64,000 nt of DNA. Origin: Philonthus cognatus (lineage: Eukaryota > Arthropoda > Insecta > Coleoptera > Staphylinidae). The notes under the pieces are model-generated. The model worked only from the letters and a program-made list of their open reading frames with translations, ran no database searches and had not been told where the DNA came from. The position numbers and the translations under genes are program-made. Numbering within the stretch: position 1 is the first letter of the stretch; each line of letters begins with the position of its first letter. This document shows, piece after piece, positions 1-11,240 of this stretch. The stretch spans positions 125,357,101 through 125,421,100 of the forward strand of contig OW052243.1 of NCBI GenBank assembly GCA_932526585.2, written 5' to 3'.

Positions 1-133
1 ACGCATGTATGGCCTTATTAGTAATTTTTGTCAATATTCTCGTAAAAATTTTCAAAAAAGAAAAAATCCCCGTATATTTTGAACTTCACAGTAAATTAGT
101 GTCTTATGCGCCTCGCGCATAAGGTAAATTAAA

Positions 134-290
134 ATGATATATAAAACTACGATAATGTTCGTATAAACTGCAAACAATAAGTCTTAATTATGAAGGCAAT
201 CCATTGAAACAACTACTTACTTAGTAGTCTTGTTAATTAAGACTTATTGTTTGCAGTTTATTCTAACATAATCGTAATTTTATATATTAT
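134..290. repeat. FB6 foldback repeat, complete palindrome
   Basis: Left arm (ATATATAAAACTACGATAAT onward) and right arm are reverse complements over about 55 bases, joined by a spacer with ATTGAAACAACTACT. Half copies of the same arm occur at 3675-3790, 5870-5985 and 25108-25190. No coding capacity. Probably a non-autonomous foldback element or MITE; the superfamily is not identifiable. Confidence 0.75.
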
Positions 291-359
291 GTTTAGAGTT
301 TTGAAAGCTTAAAGAAGCGTAAGCTTATTCTCTCTTATTCAAACAGTTTTAAAATTGAA

Positions 360-480
360 GTATTCAAATATTTTGAGTTTAGAAGAGCCTCAAAAGTTGG
401 ATTAGTAGTTACGCCACCAATCCAAATGTTCAGGTTTTCCTGAACTCACAATATTTACTTCATGCTTAATCGAGTCTTAA
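360..480. repeat. FB1 core, degenerate copy
   Basis: A weak copy of the FB1 hairpin: GAGTTTAGAAGAGCCT on the left and a diverged reverse complement on the right ending TTTACTTCATGCTTAA. The loop is not GC-rich as in young copies, so this is probably an old insertion. Confidence 0.65.
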
Positions 481-824
481 AAAACACTCGTTCAACAATC
501 AAATAGAATACTACGATAGACGATTTAAATGCTCTTAATATTATAAATAAACTTCTTTTCAATTTACAACATTTTTGACGTTCTATGAGAAAACAATCAA
601 CATTTTTTTCATAGAAATTCGAAGAATTGACAAATCATTTTAGTTTTTGACGTTTGCGAAAACAATTAACATTTCTTAAGCTTTTCATAAATATTCAAAG
701 AATCAGCTAACTATTTAACTTAGAAACACAATTCTTGAAACAACTAATTTGAATTAAGGCTGCGGTTTACTAGAGTGAGACAGACTTTACCCAGCCATTT
801 GCTAGAGTGAGATAGACAGACCTA

Positions 825-828
<4 letters not shown>
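481..828. other. AT-rich gap, no gene seen
   Basis: No long open frame and no recognised repeat. Two short direct repeats of a CTAGAGTGAGA word occur near 768-808, just before the TA microsatellite. Confidence 0.5.

Positions 829-896
<68 letters not shown>
829..896. repeat. (TA)n microsatellite
   Basis: About 68 bases of almost perfect alternating TA. It is self-complementary and marks a typical TA-target site for Tc1/mariner-type insertions. Confidence 0.95.
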
Positions 897-899
<3 letters not shown>

Positions 900-1019
900 T
901 AATTTGATTTGTTACAACGCTCTCTTAAAGTATATGTAACGTTTAGGTCAAATTCTTTTCAAACCAACTAACAATATAAATTTAAAATGAGAGGAGAGAT
1001 AGCAACAAATTAGAAGTGA

Positions 1020-1110
1020 AAGGACTTGGATTAAAATTAATGTCTTAGGCCATCTATAGACGCGTTTCTAGATTTATCTCTCTTCAGTATAGCTTTGCTT
1101 ATGGTGTTTA
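1020..1110 (-). repeat. FB2 relic (central part only)
   Basis: Reads GGCCATCTATAGACGCG on the plus strand, the same segment that forms the centre of the full FB2 palindrome at 25612-26106. The outer arms are missing. It holds the hammerhead-like motif annotated separately. Confidence 0.7.
1048..1100 (-). ncRNA. Hammerhead-ribozyme-like motif, copy A
   Basis: Read on the minus strand the segment gives, in order, CTATA (stem I, 5' side), CUGAAGA, a stem II of GAGA/UCUA around a UAAA loop, GAAA, CGCGUC and UAUAG (stem I, 3' side). CUGANGA, GAAA and GUC before the cleavage point are the invariant hammerhead core, and five stem I pairs (CUAUA/UAUAG) are intact. Position 10.1-11.1 of stem II is a G-A mismatch, which usually weakens or abolishes activity. 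Stem III is minimal (AC/GU), as in small hammerheads of Penelope-like elements and retrozymes, and ACGCGU is self-complementary, so a dimer could form. Activity is unproven. Confidence 0.65.
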
Positions 1111-1609
1111 AAAAAGAGGAATAAAATTAAAACAAACTTACTTGGAAAAAGTATTGTGTGTGGAATGAACATGGTCGGTATTTATAGGTAAAAAAGGCGA
1201 TTATGTCATTAGCAGGTATGAAGAATGTGAGACCTTATTATTTACCTTACGGTACAGTTCAAACAAGGTAAATTCAAATCTATTTGAATTCGAGAAAATA
1301 AGCTTACGTTTCTTATAGTTTGCACACTTTAAACATAATATATAAAGTTACAAAAAAATAAATTAAGATAATTTATGTACATATACAATGGTCTGCTACT
1401 AAATACTCATCCCAGCTATAGAATGCCATATTTGTAAGGTATTGTTTCATTCTAGTTTTAAATGTAGATAATAGTAACTGGCGTGTAAATGTCGGGAGTA
1501 TGTTAAAAAAATGTATGTCAATTTTCATGACTTTTTGATTAATTAACAATGATAAAATTTTAGTCTTCAATTTTGCGGTTTTAGCATGTTTTAACTTTAC
1601 TTATATTGG

Positions 1610-1815
1610 GGAGGCTTCTACTTCGTTACACATGTTAATTTAACAATAAAACACTTTTAACTTTGTTTATTTTTACCTGACTGCAGTTTCGCCAACTTTA
1701 GCTTGCCATTATTAAATAAGTTTGATAAGCTAAAGTTGCCGAAACTGCAGTCACGTAAAAATAAAAAAAGTGTTATGCAAACAAAGTTAAAAGTCTTTTA
1801 TTGTTGTTTTAACTT
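1610..1815. repeat. FB3 foldback palindrome
   Basis: Arms contain GACTGCAGTTTCG and its complement CGAAACTGCAGTC, separated by a short AAATAAGTTTG-like turn, and outside them AACTTTGTTT/AAACAAAGTT. The outer end is GGAGGCTTCTACTTCGTTA, shared with copies at 45967 and 60291. About 205 bp, no ORF. Confidence 0.85.
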
Positions 1816-3674
1816 CGTTTAATTCGTTTAATGTCTCAATTTCGACGATTTTTTTTCATATCTACTAAAAATCGATTTTTTTATTTATTCATAATTTAAT
1901 TATATATTTTGCAATATAATTGTGTTCTGATACTTTTGTATAAATTGATTGTTAAATAACCGAGAACGTAGGGCTCGACTTTTTTCAAAACAAGGGCTTA
2001 AAGAGTTAACATATTTAATTTTTGTTTACGTCGCTATATAAATATAGGTTTCATCTATAACCCTTATTTATTTTCAATTTTTTATCTGTAGCCAATTAGT
2101 TTCTATAAAACATCAAACTTGATCTTTGTAAAAATTTACAATTTGGGTACCGTTTTATGCATTTTTATTATTATCATAAAGAAAATTCGAAGGAATGTAG
2201 AATGTGTTTATATTTTTTTTGAGATTTTTCGTGTTTAAAATACAGCATCCGAAATTGACATGCCTTGCTTTTGAAAAGGATAGTAGTTGATTATATCAAT
2301 TAATATATGCTTTATTTTTACGATTTTTATTCAGCTTTGACAAACCTGTCGGGTTTTTTTCAATATATCAATCATAAATTATATAATTGTAAGACAAGCT
2401 CCATGGCTTTCATGAATTTGGATATTTTCAATGAGTTCTGTAAATTTTGTAAATGATCACGATTATTATTTTGTTAACTTTGAAAATATCTCATAATCAC
2501 TATTCATTTAATGGTTATTAAACATTATTTAAAGTTTCTGTCAATTTTAATCTACTTTGACAATATGGAAAATTCGTGTAATGTGTTCAAGATTTTTGTT
2601 AATGTCATCAATTTCGATTTTTTATATGATTTTTTAAAATGTTTATTTTTCATGAGTTTTGTTAATTTATTATGAAAATTTCTTAGCGAACATTTTAAAA
2701 CTTTCCTGTTAATTCAAATATAAATTACTAACAGAAGAAAAAACGAAACTCAACCCATTCACATACAATGACGTATAGGAGACATCAATTATTTTAATAT
2801 GTAAAACAATGTAAAAGTCTTTGGGGCCCCCTTTGGCTGCACTACTGCTGTATATATTCAATGATAGAATATAATTTTGATATGATATTAATAACCCGAA
2901 TTTCTTATTGTACGAGTTGTATGTTTTATGTGTTTTAATTCTAATTTAAGATCCGGATAGCTGTAAGAACTATTTGCAGACCAGCAGGTAGGGATGAGTT
3001 TAGTATCAGATCAATGTTATTTCTGGGCTCAACATCCGAAAATTAGGGCTGAAATCTTTGCGTGTAATGACCACTTAAACTGGGTCGGTATTAGGCAAGG
3101 GAGTGTGTAATGCGGCGAATTTAACTACGCGTTGTCCCCGCTTTACATCAAATTATGATCGGCACTAAATCACCTGGAATATAATAAATTCCCGAGATTA
3201 TCTATCGTAAAGATTTTACAAGCGCCGTCCGTATTAAGTGAGACGTATCCAAATAATTCACTTCGAGGAGAAGTACTTTATCGTCAAGTATAGAAATAAT
3301 ACATTTACAGATAAGTACATTTTCATGTAAGTATTTTTTAAATATAAACAAAATCTGTGACTAGTCGAAACGGCCTACTTGAAAAGGTCGTTAAATAAAA
3401 ATAAAAATACTATAAACAATATACATTGCCAAGTGAAACTTTTTAACTATGTTTAAACAACTAAGACTTTATTAAGTGGCTACTAAGATTAGCAATTTCA
3501 TTTATATCATTTATATTTTACATTATGAAACAGTTTGACGTTAAAGTAAACTCTAGTTTAGGTAAGATTATGACATTGTTTGACGTTAGAGAGGACTTTG
3601 AATATTTAAAAAAAGCTTCAACTTACTATTAAGCACATTAAATAAATAAATTTGATTACCATGAGAACAAACAT
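1816..3674. other. Non-repeat stretch, no gene seen
   Basis: AT-rich with many stops in all frames. The part near 2960-3260 has higher GC and more CpG than the surroundings and shows no match to repeats elsewhere in the window. It may be single-copy intronic or intergenic DNA; nothing functional can be assigned. Confidence 0.45.
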
Positions 3675-3790
3675 AAGCAGATTATATAAAATTACGAAAA
3701 TGTTATTCGTAAAAATGCAAACAATGTCTTAATTAATAAGACAACTTAAGACAATAAATATCCATTGAAACAACTACTACTCCAAACTAT
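3675..3790. repeat. FB6 half copy
   Basis: Carries the FB6 arm (TATATAAAATTACGAAAATG, GCAAACAAT) and the ATTGAAACAACTACT word. The reverse-complementary half lies at 5870-5985, so the two halves may once have flanked a single element now split by FB1 and other insertions. Confidence 0.65.
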
Positions 3791-3887
3791 AAGAAGCGTA
3801 AGCTTATTTTCTCGCATTCAAATAGTTTTTGTTTAATTTGAATTTATCTTGTTTAAACATAAGCAGTATAATTTTAACTACACAATA

Positions 3888-4153
3888 GTTCAATGTTTTA
3901 TACGCGTGGCGCATGAAGTAAAATTTCGAGTTTAGAAAAGCCTGAAAATTTGGTTTGGCCGCTCCGCGCTTCGCGCTACGCGACCAAACCAAATTTTCAG
4001 GCTTTTCTAAACTCGAAATTTTACTTCATGCTTAATCTGGAAGTGGAAACACTTGCTTGAAGCTTTAAATTAAACTCATTTAAAAGTCAACCAATGACTG
4101 GAAATTTAGCGTATGTACCGGGGATAAGTATACTTAAATGAAAAAATCACTGT
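3888..4153. repeat. FB1 element, core hairpin plus right arm
   Basis: The core at 3914-4032 is a near-perfect hairpin: GAAGTAAAATTTCGAG, CCTGAAAATTTGGTTTGG, a GC loop of CGCTCCGCGCTTCGCG type, then the reverse complement. The left flank GTTTTATACGCGTGGCGC and right flank GCTTAATCTGGAAGTGG are the standard FB1 junctions. The right arm ends near CACTGTA. Confidence 0.9.
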
Positions 4154-4785
4154 ATATAATTGGTATAGCAATTATTATAAGTATTCAGTTTTGATTTTGA
4201 ACGCTTTATAATATTTTAATTATTTTCCATTAGGTTACAGCACAGTTCATATACAGTTATAAAACATCATTTTGTAATTATTATCATCATCATCATTATT
4301 ATGTAAGTAATTATGATAAATGATGAATTAAATATAGAATTTTTTATTTTTTTAAATTAAAAATAAGTTTAAATAAATGAGTCATTCCACAAATTCTCTG
4401 CCATTGCAATTATTTAGTATCTAGCATTTTAATGAAAACAATTTTGAAATTAATTAATTCCAATCATCCATTGCGCGTAATTGGAATCAATATATGTTTT
4501 GCAAATATTTAGGTGGCGCGAAATGACGGTCTCCTGCGGCTGTCGGCCATAAACACATGTTTATTTCTGAAACCATCAGCAATCAATTCATCCCCAAATG
4601 TACAATTCAACAACCATAAATTATACAACATTGATCCTAGCTGTATTAACTATTATTAATAACGTATGCTCCTTAAAGATCTTTTCAAACATTTAAATAT
4701 TAGTTTTATAAAGAATAAATATATACAGGAAATCTTTATTTTCAGTATAGTAAGTTTTTAACCAGTGTTTCCACTTCTTGATAAG
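4154..4785. other. Gap without gene
   Basis: AT-rich DNA with a short TCATCATCATCATTATTATT run near 4284. The segment 4510-4560 has more GC, but no frame stays open. Nothing recognised. Confidence 0.45.
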
Positions 4786-4833
4786 CATGAAGTAAAATTT
4801 TGAGTTTAGAAAAGCCTGAAAGTTTGGTTTGGT
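4786..4833. repeat. FB1 half core
   Basis: Only the left half of a core: GCATGAAGTAAAATTTTGAG to GGTTTGG. It stops exactly where the next palindrome (4835) begins, which suggests that element broke it. Confidence 0.75.
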
Positions 4834-4834
4834 A

Positions 4835-5518
4835 AATGAAATTGCCAATACTTGGCTCTAGAATAAATTAGAAGAAATTAGACTAATCCCGGCCGTTATT
4901 GGATTATGCAATTAAAAACAATTGCTATTCTAACTAACATACGACAGTATAAAATATGTAAAAAGGCAGTAAGAACATTTTGTGTTAGGTTAAATTGTTC
5001 AGATATTCGTTGTTCTTGAAAACTATTTAATTGGTTAAGCATGAAGTAAAATTTCGAGTTTAGAAAAGCCTGAAAATTTGGATTGGTTGCTCCGCGAAGT
5101 GGAGCGGCCCAACCAAATTTTCAGGCTTTTCTAAACTCGAAATTTTACTTCGTGCGCCAAGCGGATAAAACACTAACGGACTCTGAAGTCCAGAATATAG
5201 TGCTCCAGCATACTGATTTAGAAGTATATTTTAAACTTCACAATATTTCAGTGTTTTATAAGCGTGGCGCATAAAGTTTAAATTTCGAAATTTCGAAATT
5301 TTACTTCATGCTTAACCAATTGAACAATATTCAAAAACAACGAATGCCTAAACACTTTAAACTAACACAAAATGTTTTTACTGCCTTTTTACATATTTTA
5401 TACTGTCGTATATTAGTTAGAATAGAAATTGTTTCTAATTGTATAATCCAATATCGGCCGCAATATTAGTCTAATTTCTTCTAATTTATTTACAGCCAAG
5501 TATTGGCAATTTCATTTA
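4835..5518. repeat. Compound palindrome with FB1 core and non-FB1 outer arms
   Basis: A 684-bp foldback. Outer arms start AATGAAATTGCCAATACTTG and end with its complement; they stay complementary through TTAGAAGAAATTAGACTAAT and TACGACAGTATAAAATATG. Inside are a normal FB1 core (5038-5157) and a partial FB1 arm (5245-5320). The outer end resembles the end of FB2 elements (GCAACCAAGAATTGGC), not the CAGGGAATT end of other FB1 copies, so modules have been exchanged between families. Confidence 0.8.
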
Positions 5519-5869
5519 TATTTTATTGCTTTTAAACTATTGTGAAACAAACCAATGTGTTATTTTTATATAATAGTCTTGTTTTTGAACAAAAAAATAC
5601 ATATTTTTTTAATTTAAACGAACTTTTTTTTTGTAATTAAAACTGCTAGTTTCTAGTTTTAAGAACAAGAAATATTTTTTCTAATAAAAAAAATATTAGT
5701 AAAGTTCAACCAAGTGTTTTTTTTATAAATTATAGATGATTTTAATTTTATTCTAATTACTTCTTTCGCGTTTTGTTTATAATAGTTAGTTGGTTTGAAG
5801 ACAATTAACTATATACTTTCTCCTAGCGTTGTAACAAATCAAATAAGATTTTAAATATTTATTTGAATA
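5519..5869. other. AT-rich gap
   Basis: Poly-A and poly-T rich with no open frame and no recognised repeat. Confidence 0.45.
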
Positions 5870-5985
5870 ATTGTTAACAATAGTTGTTTCAATGGATATT
5901 TATTGTCTCAGTAATCTTATTAATTAAGACTTATTGTTTGCAAGTGTGTACGAACATTATCGTAATTTTATATATTATAGGTAAA
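5870..5985. repeat. FB6 half copy, inverted
   Basis: Reverse-complement orientation of the half at 3675-3790, with AGTTGTTTCAATGG, AAGACTTATTGTTTGCA and ACATTATCGTAATTTTATA. It ends at ATTATAGG. Confidence 0.65.
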
Positions 5986-6188
5986 TAGGTTTCACCATGT
6001 GAAACATGAAAACTTATTCAATATAAATAAAAATCTTTTTTACTTTGTTTAACCACTGTATAAGTTGAAAAGTATTTTATTTGCATGTATATTACGCATT
6101 ATTGAGTGCATATAACACAAAAACAGTTAAAAAATATCTCACTTACGAAGATCAAACAAAAACCTATTTATAATAAGAAAAAAAAAAA

Positions 6189-6366
6189 CAGTCTAAAGTC
6201 TTTATCATTTTACCTTTCAAGAACATATTTTAGTTTAATATATGTAAGGATCTTAGATCATAGTTATAAGTAGGATAAAAAAACAAGTCTAAACTCTTCA
6301 TTGTTTTGCCTTTTATGATCATATTTTAGTTCGATTTAAGTAAGGATCTTAGATCATGGTCTTATA
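6189..6366. repeat. Two-copy tandem repeat, about 96-bp unit
   Basis: Two adjacent imperfect copies both containing CATATTTTAGTT and GTAAGGATCTTAGATCAT. Non-coding; it looks like a local duplication. Confidence 0.75.
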
Positions 6367-6864
6367 GAAAAATAACTTATTATTATTCAAATAGCAATTT
6401 GTGGTAATGCGCAATACATTACATGCCGTAGGTAAATAAACGGGGTTAGTAATGTATAGTTTAGAGAGAAATTTAGGCGCTGTTGCGCTCGGCGTTTATA
6501 AATCAAGTGTTAAGGGTTGTTAAAGTTGAGTTAAATGTAGTTTGGTATAATGGTCAAACTAAATCAATGACTCGAGAAATCTATATTAAATGTGCACCTT
6601 ATATTTAAAACACTAACAAGAGAACACATGTCTCTCTGTTTGATTTTTATAAACAGACTTTTTTTATTTTTATTAAAAATTATTTTCTAACAGGGTTCCT
6701 TTGAAAAGAAATTAAGAAAACCTTGCTTATATAATATATGTGAAAATTCCAAAAGCCCACATCATTAGCTTACAAGTTATTTTCAATTGATCGTTGTTTA
6801 AATCAATGTAAAAACTAAAAAAATCGATTAATTAAATGTTTGCGTGATACCTTAATAACATTTT
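6367..6864. other. Gap without gene
   Basis: A small GC-richer patch around 6470-6500 (TAGGCGCTGTTGCGCTCGGCG) lies in otherwise AT-rich DNA. No frame or repeat is recognised. Confidence 0.4.
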
Positions 6865-6930
6865 GTTTCGCGCACAAATTAAAATTTTCAGGCCTTTCTA
6901 AACTAAAAATTTTACTACATGCTTAAACAA
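6865..6930. repeat. FB1 right half-core fragment
   Basis: AAATTTTCAGGCCTTTCTAAAC then TTTTACTACATGCTTAAAC: the right arm of one FB1 core, without its left arm. Confidence 0.7.
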
Positions 6931-7412
6931 TAAATGAACTTATGTTTAACAATAACATAAAACCCTAATAATTAACCTTTCTTATGATTTAATTAAACCA
7001 GGTTTGACATATTTTGTTTGTGAAATTCTTTGGACATTATCGAGTCGTTTAGATTTGGTTTGAGACCATATAAATAATAATAATAATAATTCTTTATTAA
7101 CGGACAAGCCATTTACATTGTAGAGCCAAAAACATATAACTAAAATGTAAGACACAAAACACGAATCACAAATATGCACAAAGACACATATGTTAATCTG
7201 CGTTTATCTGCGCGTAAAAACATCAGCAAAGTGGCAAATTTAGACAACATTACGGATTAATTTTTTAGGGTAATACATGTTGTGCGCAAAATTATAACTT
7301 GAACAAACTGAAAACAAAATAATTTAAATTTTCAACTGAATGTGAACCATATTCAGCAGAAGAATTCACTTCAAAATGTAGACTTTGTAGATGTAAGGTG
7401 TATTGTATTGTA
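6931..7412. other. Gap without gene
   Basis: AT-rich; an AATAATAATAAT run near 7073-7090. Nothing else recognised up to the TA target of the Tc1-like element. Confidence 0.45.
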
Positions 7413-8821
7413 TACTCAATGACATTAGAAGCGTAACACCCAGAAGGAGTTATTATTTTAACTTGATTTTTTGCCAGTATGGTAGTCTTACATCTAGAAT
7501 AAAATGATTACATTTTCAAGAAATTTTATTAAAAAACAATCTAAACAAAAATTAATAATGTGTTTGGCGACCCCTTTGCTGTATACACTCCTGTAGACGT
7601 CTGGGCATCGACAAAATGAGATGGTCGATGTCTTCTTGAGGCATCTCGTTCCAAACAACTTGAATTTCATCGATCAACTGTGCTAGAGTCTGTGGAGGAT
7701 GGTGCAAAGAGAATATTGTTCTTCCCATGATATCCCACACATGTTCAATGGGATTTAAATCCGGCGAACGGGGCGGCCACGCCAAAACATTAACACCAGC
7801 TTCATTAAGAAAGTTCATAGTTTGGCGAGCAATGTGGGGACGTGCGTTATCTTGTTGAAAAAGTACGTCTGGGCGGCCATCTAAATAAGGCAACAAAGTC
7901 GGTCGTATGACGTCTTCAACATAACGCGCAGCTGTCATACTGCCTCGAATGAATACAAGAGGTGATCGACTATAATAAGCAATAGCCCCCCAAACCATTA
8001 CTCCAGCAGTCCTGTGTACATGCCTCTCAATAGCAAACTTAAGATCAGGTCGTTCTCCACGGTAGCGTCGTACCCTTCTACGGCCATCATGCGTGCCTAG
8101 ACAAAATCGTGATTCATCGCTGAATACGACATCGTGCCATTCTGCCTCCCAATGCTGCCGTTCTCTGCACCAGTCCAACCTTTGGCGACAGTGTCTCGCT
8201 GTTAAAGGAAGCACTAATCTTGGACGGTACGAAAGAAGCCCAAAGGATTGAATGCGGCGATATAAGGTTCGCATACTAACGGGCCTACCTTCTTCTCCAA
8301 TCCATTGATCACCGATTTGACGCGTAGTAGCGAAACGGTCTCGCAGGGCTATTTGTCTTAAGCGCCGATCTTGACGTTCTGTGGTACGCCTTGGTTGACC
8401 AATTGGTCTTCTTCTTGCTCCTCTACCTTCTTCTGTCCATACCTGATACACACGTATTACAGTTCAATACGGCGGGCAATTTCGCGATAGGACATACCGA
8501 CATCTCGATAAGCAACAATTCAACCCCGGTCAAAATCGCTCAAATGGTGATATTGTGGACGTCTTCAGACTCGAGGCATTTTATTTAACCTTAACACACT
8601 CAACAAAAACACGAAAACTAAAAACATCTGTACTAAACAGCTCATATAAATAGTTTTATCAAAAAAGAAAAAGTAAAATATTTTTTTTTCACAATAAATA
8701 TAAAAGGCACAAGGTTGAAATTGTTATCAATGTATGCTTTAAATATAGTCACTCTGTTGCTAAAATATGAATTCAAAAAAATCATTCCTTCTTGGTGTTA
8801 CGCTTCTAATGTCATTGAGTA
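7413..8821 (-). mobile_element. Tc1-like transposon, copy 1 (inactive)
   Basis: A 1409-bp element with terminal inverted repeats starting TACTCAATGACATTAGAAGC and matching for about 36 bases, flanked by TA on both sides. It is a sister of the element at 30863-32284: the length difference of 13 bp equals exactly one deletion in the transposase gene. Its gene runs on the minus strand. The outer FB-type repeats do not cross it, so it looks like a single clean insertion into a TA-rich site (TATATATATA on the right). Confidence 0.95.
7552..8579 (-). pseudogene. Tc1-like DD34E transposase, broken near the N terminus
   Basis: Transposase of the IS630/Tc1/mariner superfamily, which cuts and pastes the element at TA sites. 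The last 299 codons are open and keep the catalytic motifs FSDESRF, QQDNARPH and NPIEH (third acidic residue 34 residues after the second Asp). The natural start is the ATG at 8577-8579 (MPRV). Two lesions kill the gene: codon 5 is TGA (8565-8567) where the intact copy has CGA, a CpG-type transition, and 13 nt are missing near 8462-8466, deleting part of the first helix-turn-helix and shifting the frame. Translation from the internal Met at 8451 would lack this DNA-binding helix-turn-helix. Confidence 0.95.
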
Positions 8822-9539
8822 TATATATATTTTTTAGAAAGTATGAATAAAGTATTAGGCCCTATTTAAAATTAAACATAAGTTAGATTAAAATAGTTCA
8901 TATATTTTAACGCAATTTTCATTTTGTATACACCCGGTAATAAAAAACCCATAATGCCATAACTCTGTTATTTATTGACCGATTTTATTGAACTAAAAAC
9001 CAAAGTTAATGGCCGTTTAAATACTAATAAATGACAATTATACCGATCTTTTTTCAACAATAACTTCATTGCCAAATAACAGCCAACTGAACATTTGTAA
9101 ATGGCTATATATAATTTTTTCACTTTATAATATTAGACATAGTTTTTTTAACTATAATAATGCCCAATTTTTTGGTTTTTGTTCGATACTTTTGTCAAAA
9201 AATTTAAATAAATCTTCTATTTTAAACTATATTTAAAAAAATATATAATTAGTGTGTTTTGTAAAAAAACTGACACATGTTATTTATTGTGAGGTTATGT
9301 CAAACATGAGTAATAACGACCCAAAAAATAAGTATCTATGTTACAAGTTAATGTAGAATAGAATAAATAAGTAGTGCTAGTATTCATTTAACCCATTATA
9401 CGCAACATTAATTTATTATTTTTTAATTACGTACCAAATGAGTTAATTTGATACATTGTATTGTTTGACCTGACTTGAGAATAGAGAATATTTTGTTAGT
9501 TAAATAATTTGATCGTTGCTCATTTTTAAAGTGTATTTC

Positions 9540-9806
9540 TAACTTCATAATATTTTAGTGTTTTATACGCGTGGCGCATGAAGTATTAGAAAAGCCGGAA
9601 AATTTGGTTTGATCGCGTAGCGATACGCGCTACGCGACCATACCAAATTGTAAGGCGTTTCTAAACTCAAAATTTTACTTCATGCTTAATCTGAGAGTGT
9701 AAATACTTGTTCGAACTTTAAATTGAACTCTTTTATAAAATCGACGAATGCCTGAAAATTTAAAGCGTATACATTATGTATGTATATCTAAAAGAAAAAA
9801 AACCTG
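9540..9806. repeat. FB1 element, single core
   Basis: Core 9577-9690 has GATCGCGTAGCGATACGCG as its loop. The left arm has lost about 12 bases (GAAGTATTAGAAAAGCC). The right arm continues to AAAAGAAAAAAAACCTGTA, the usual outer end. Confidence 0.85.
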
Positions 9807-9814
9807 TATGTAAG

Positions 9815-9863
9815 ATAATAATAATAATAATAATACTAATAATAACAATAATAATAATAATAG
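9815..9863. repeat. (AAT)n microsatellite
   Basis: Interrupted AATAAT repeats directly after the FB1 end. Confidence 0.9.
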
Positions 9864-10304
9864 TAATTTATTTTCAAGAAATAGGTAATTACAAGGTCAA
9901 TGTATAATAAATTAGTGACGCTACACATGGATTCAATATAAACCGATAAACAATGTAAACAGTTTTTTTTTAAAGGCACAGTACATTTATTGCTAAAAAA
10001 ATCATGTGAGCAAGATTTAAATTAATTTAATTTTAACATAAATATTGAGGTAAAATCAACATATCTGGCATAATTGGATTTAGGAAATCAATGTCTAATA
10101 TAATATAATAAGAAAAATATATGCAGCCACTTAAAAATTTAAAGTTGACTATTATTTGGCAATAAAATTAATTCTGAAAAAATATATAATAACTGTCAAT
10201 TTATAGTATTAAAACGGCCTTTAAATTAGTTTTTTAGTTCATTTAAATCGGTCAATAAATAACAGATTTATGGCGTTGGGCGTTTTTTATCGAACACCCG
10301 GTAT

Positions 10305-11109
10305 ACGACATTTTGAAAATAAAGAGATATTATTATTATAATTATTATTTTTGCCACCCCGAGAGCGGGTAATGTACCTACTTCACAACAAACATTTTAT
10401 ATACAATTCAAATAGATTTATGGGTTTTATAAATGGTAATTAAAACGTGGATGAATAGATTTATGCAGACATTTCACAATGGTCGAAACAAATAATTGCG
10501 AAATAAATGGCCCTGGTTTTATAGCCAAATAGAAAAGCATACCGTTGCAGTAACCTCTTAATTAATAAGAAACTCTTCCTGTAAATACAAATTTCTAGTG
10601 CTCATTTTTTGTAATAATCCGTTGCGCAATACTTCACTAACGAATCAAAACATTAGCACTTTTCTTCTTACGTAATTAATTACCTTAGCTTTACAGCTCG
10701 ATCGATCAGTCACAGCAATTACTGTACTAGATGTAAACACTTGCACTTGAAAATTCGAAATCAAACTCGAAAACCGAACAGCGTTTTTTTTTTTTTTTAA
10801 ACAAAGACGTGATATGCACCGCGTGAACAATCGACCTCAACTGATGTTGAGAAGGTGAATAAATAGGCGCGTTCGAAATCCATCCGTCAAGAATGCAATT
10901 ATCTCCAATTTCCGTCTGCATTTGGTTTGGTGTTGAGCGAATTATTGATCGAAAATGTATACAATAAAGTGTACAATAGAAACGATGAGAACTTAAATTA
11001 AGATATTCACATTTAGCACTAATAAGTAGATAATTCGGTGTCATCTGTTTAAACAATTTAGAAAATCAATCAATTAATTATTTTTAACACTTAGGTGTTT
11101 TTAAATTTC
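10305..11109. other. Gap without recognised gene
   Basis: Two overlapping minus frames (61 and 109 codons at 10645-11056) exist but show no recognisable domain and contain a poly-lysine tract made by a T-run on the plus strand, so I do not call them genes. The region is mildly richer in GC (10840-10930) than its surroundings and matches no repeat here. Confidence 0.45.
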
Positions 11110-11240
11110 ACGATATTTTAGTGTTTTATATAAAATTTCGAAGTTTAGAAAAGCCTGAACGTTTGGATTTTGGCGTGAAAATCCAAATTCAGGCTTTTCT
11201 AAACTCGAAATTTTACTTCATGCGCCACGCGTATGAAACA
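11110..11240. repeat. FB1 core
   Basis: Core 11131-11222 of the GGATTTTGGCG loop type, followed by GCGCCACGCGTATGAAACACTGA, the FB1 inner junction. The left half lacks the GCATGAAGT start. An open frame of 73 codons crosses it but is only a shadow of the hairpin. Confidence 0.85.

Larger units (their letters stand above)
8929..10304. mobile_element. DNA element with about 165-bp terminal inverted repeats
   Basis: The left end reads TATACACCCGGTAATAAAAAAC and the right end, on the other strand, TATACCGGGTGTTCGATAAA; both continue with CTGTTATTTATTGACCGAT, GGCCGTTT and TTGCCAAATAA in register for roughly 165 bases. The interior has no transposase frame and holds an FB1 element (9540-9810) and an (AAT)n run, so this is a MITE-like element hit by later insertions. 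The TA-rich flanks fit the Tc1/mariner superfamily, but the family is unproven. Confidence 0.75.

Noticed and set aside
10727..11056. 109-codon minus frame
   Set aside because: No motif; contains a poly-Lys stretch from a homopolymer; no homologue suggested.
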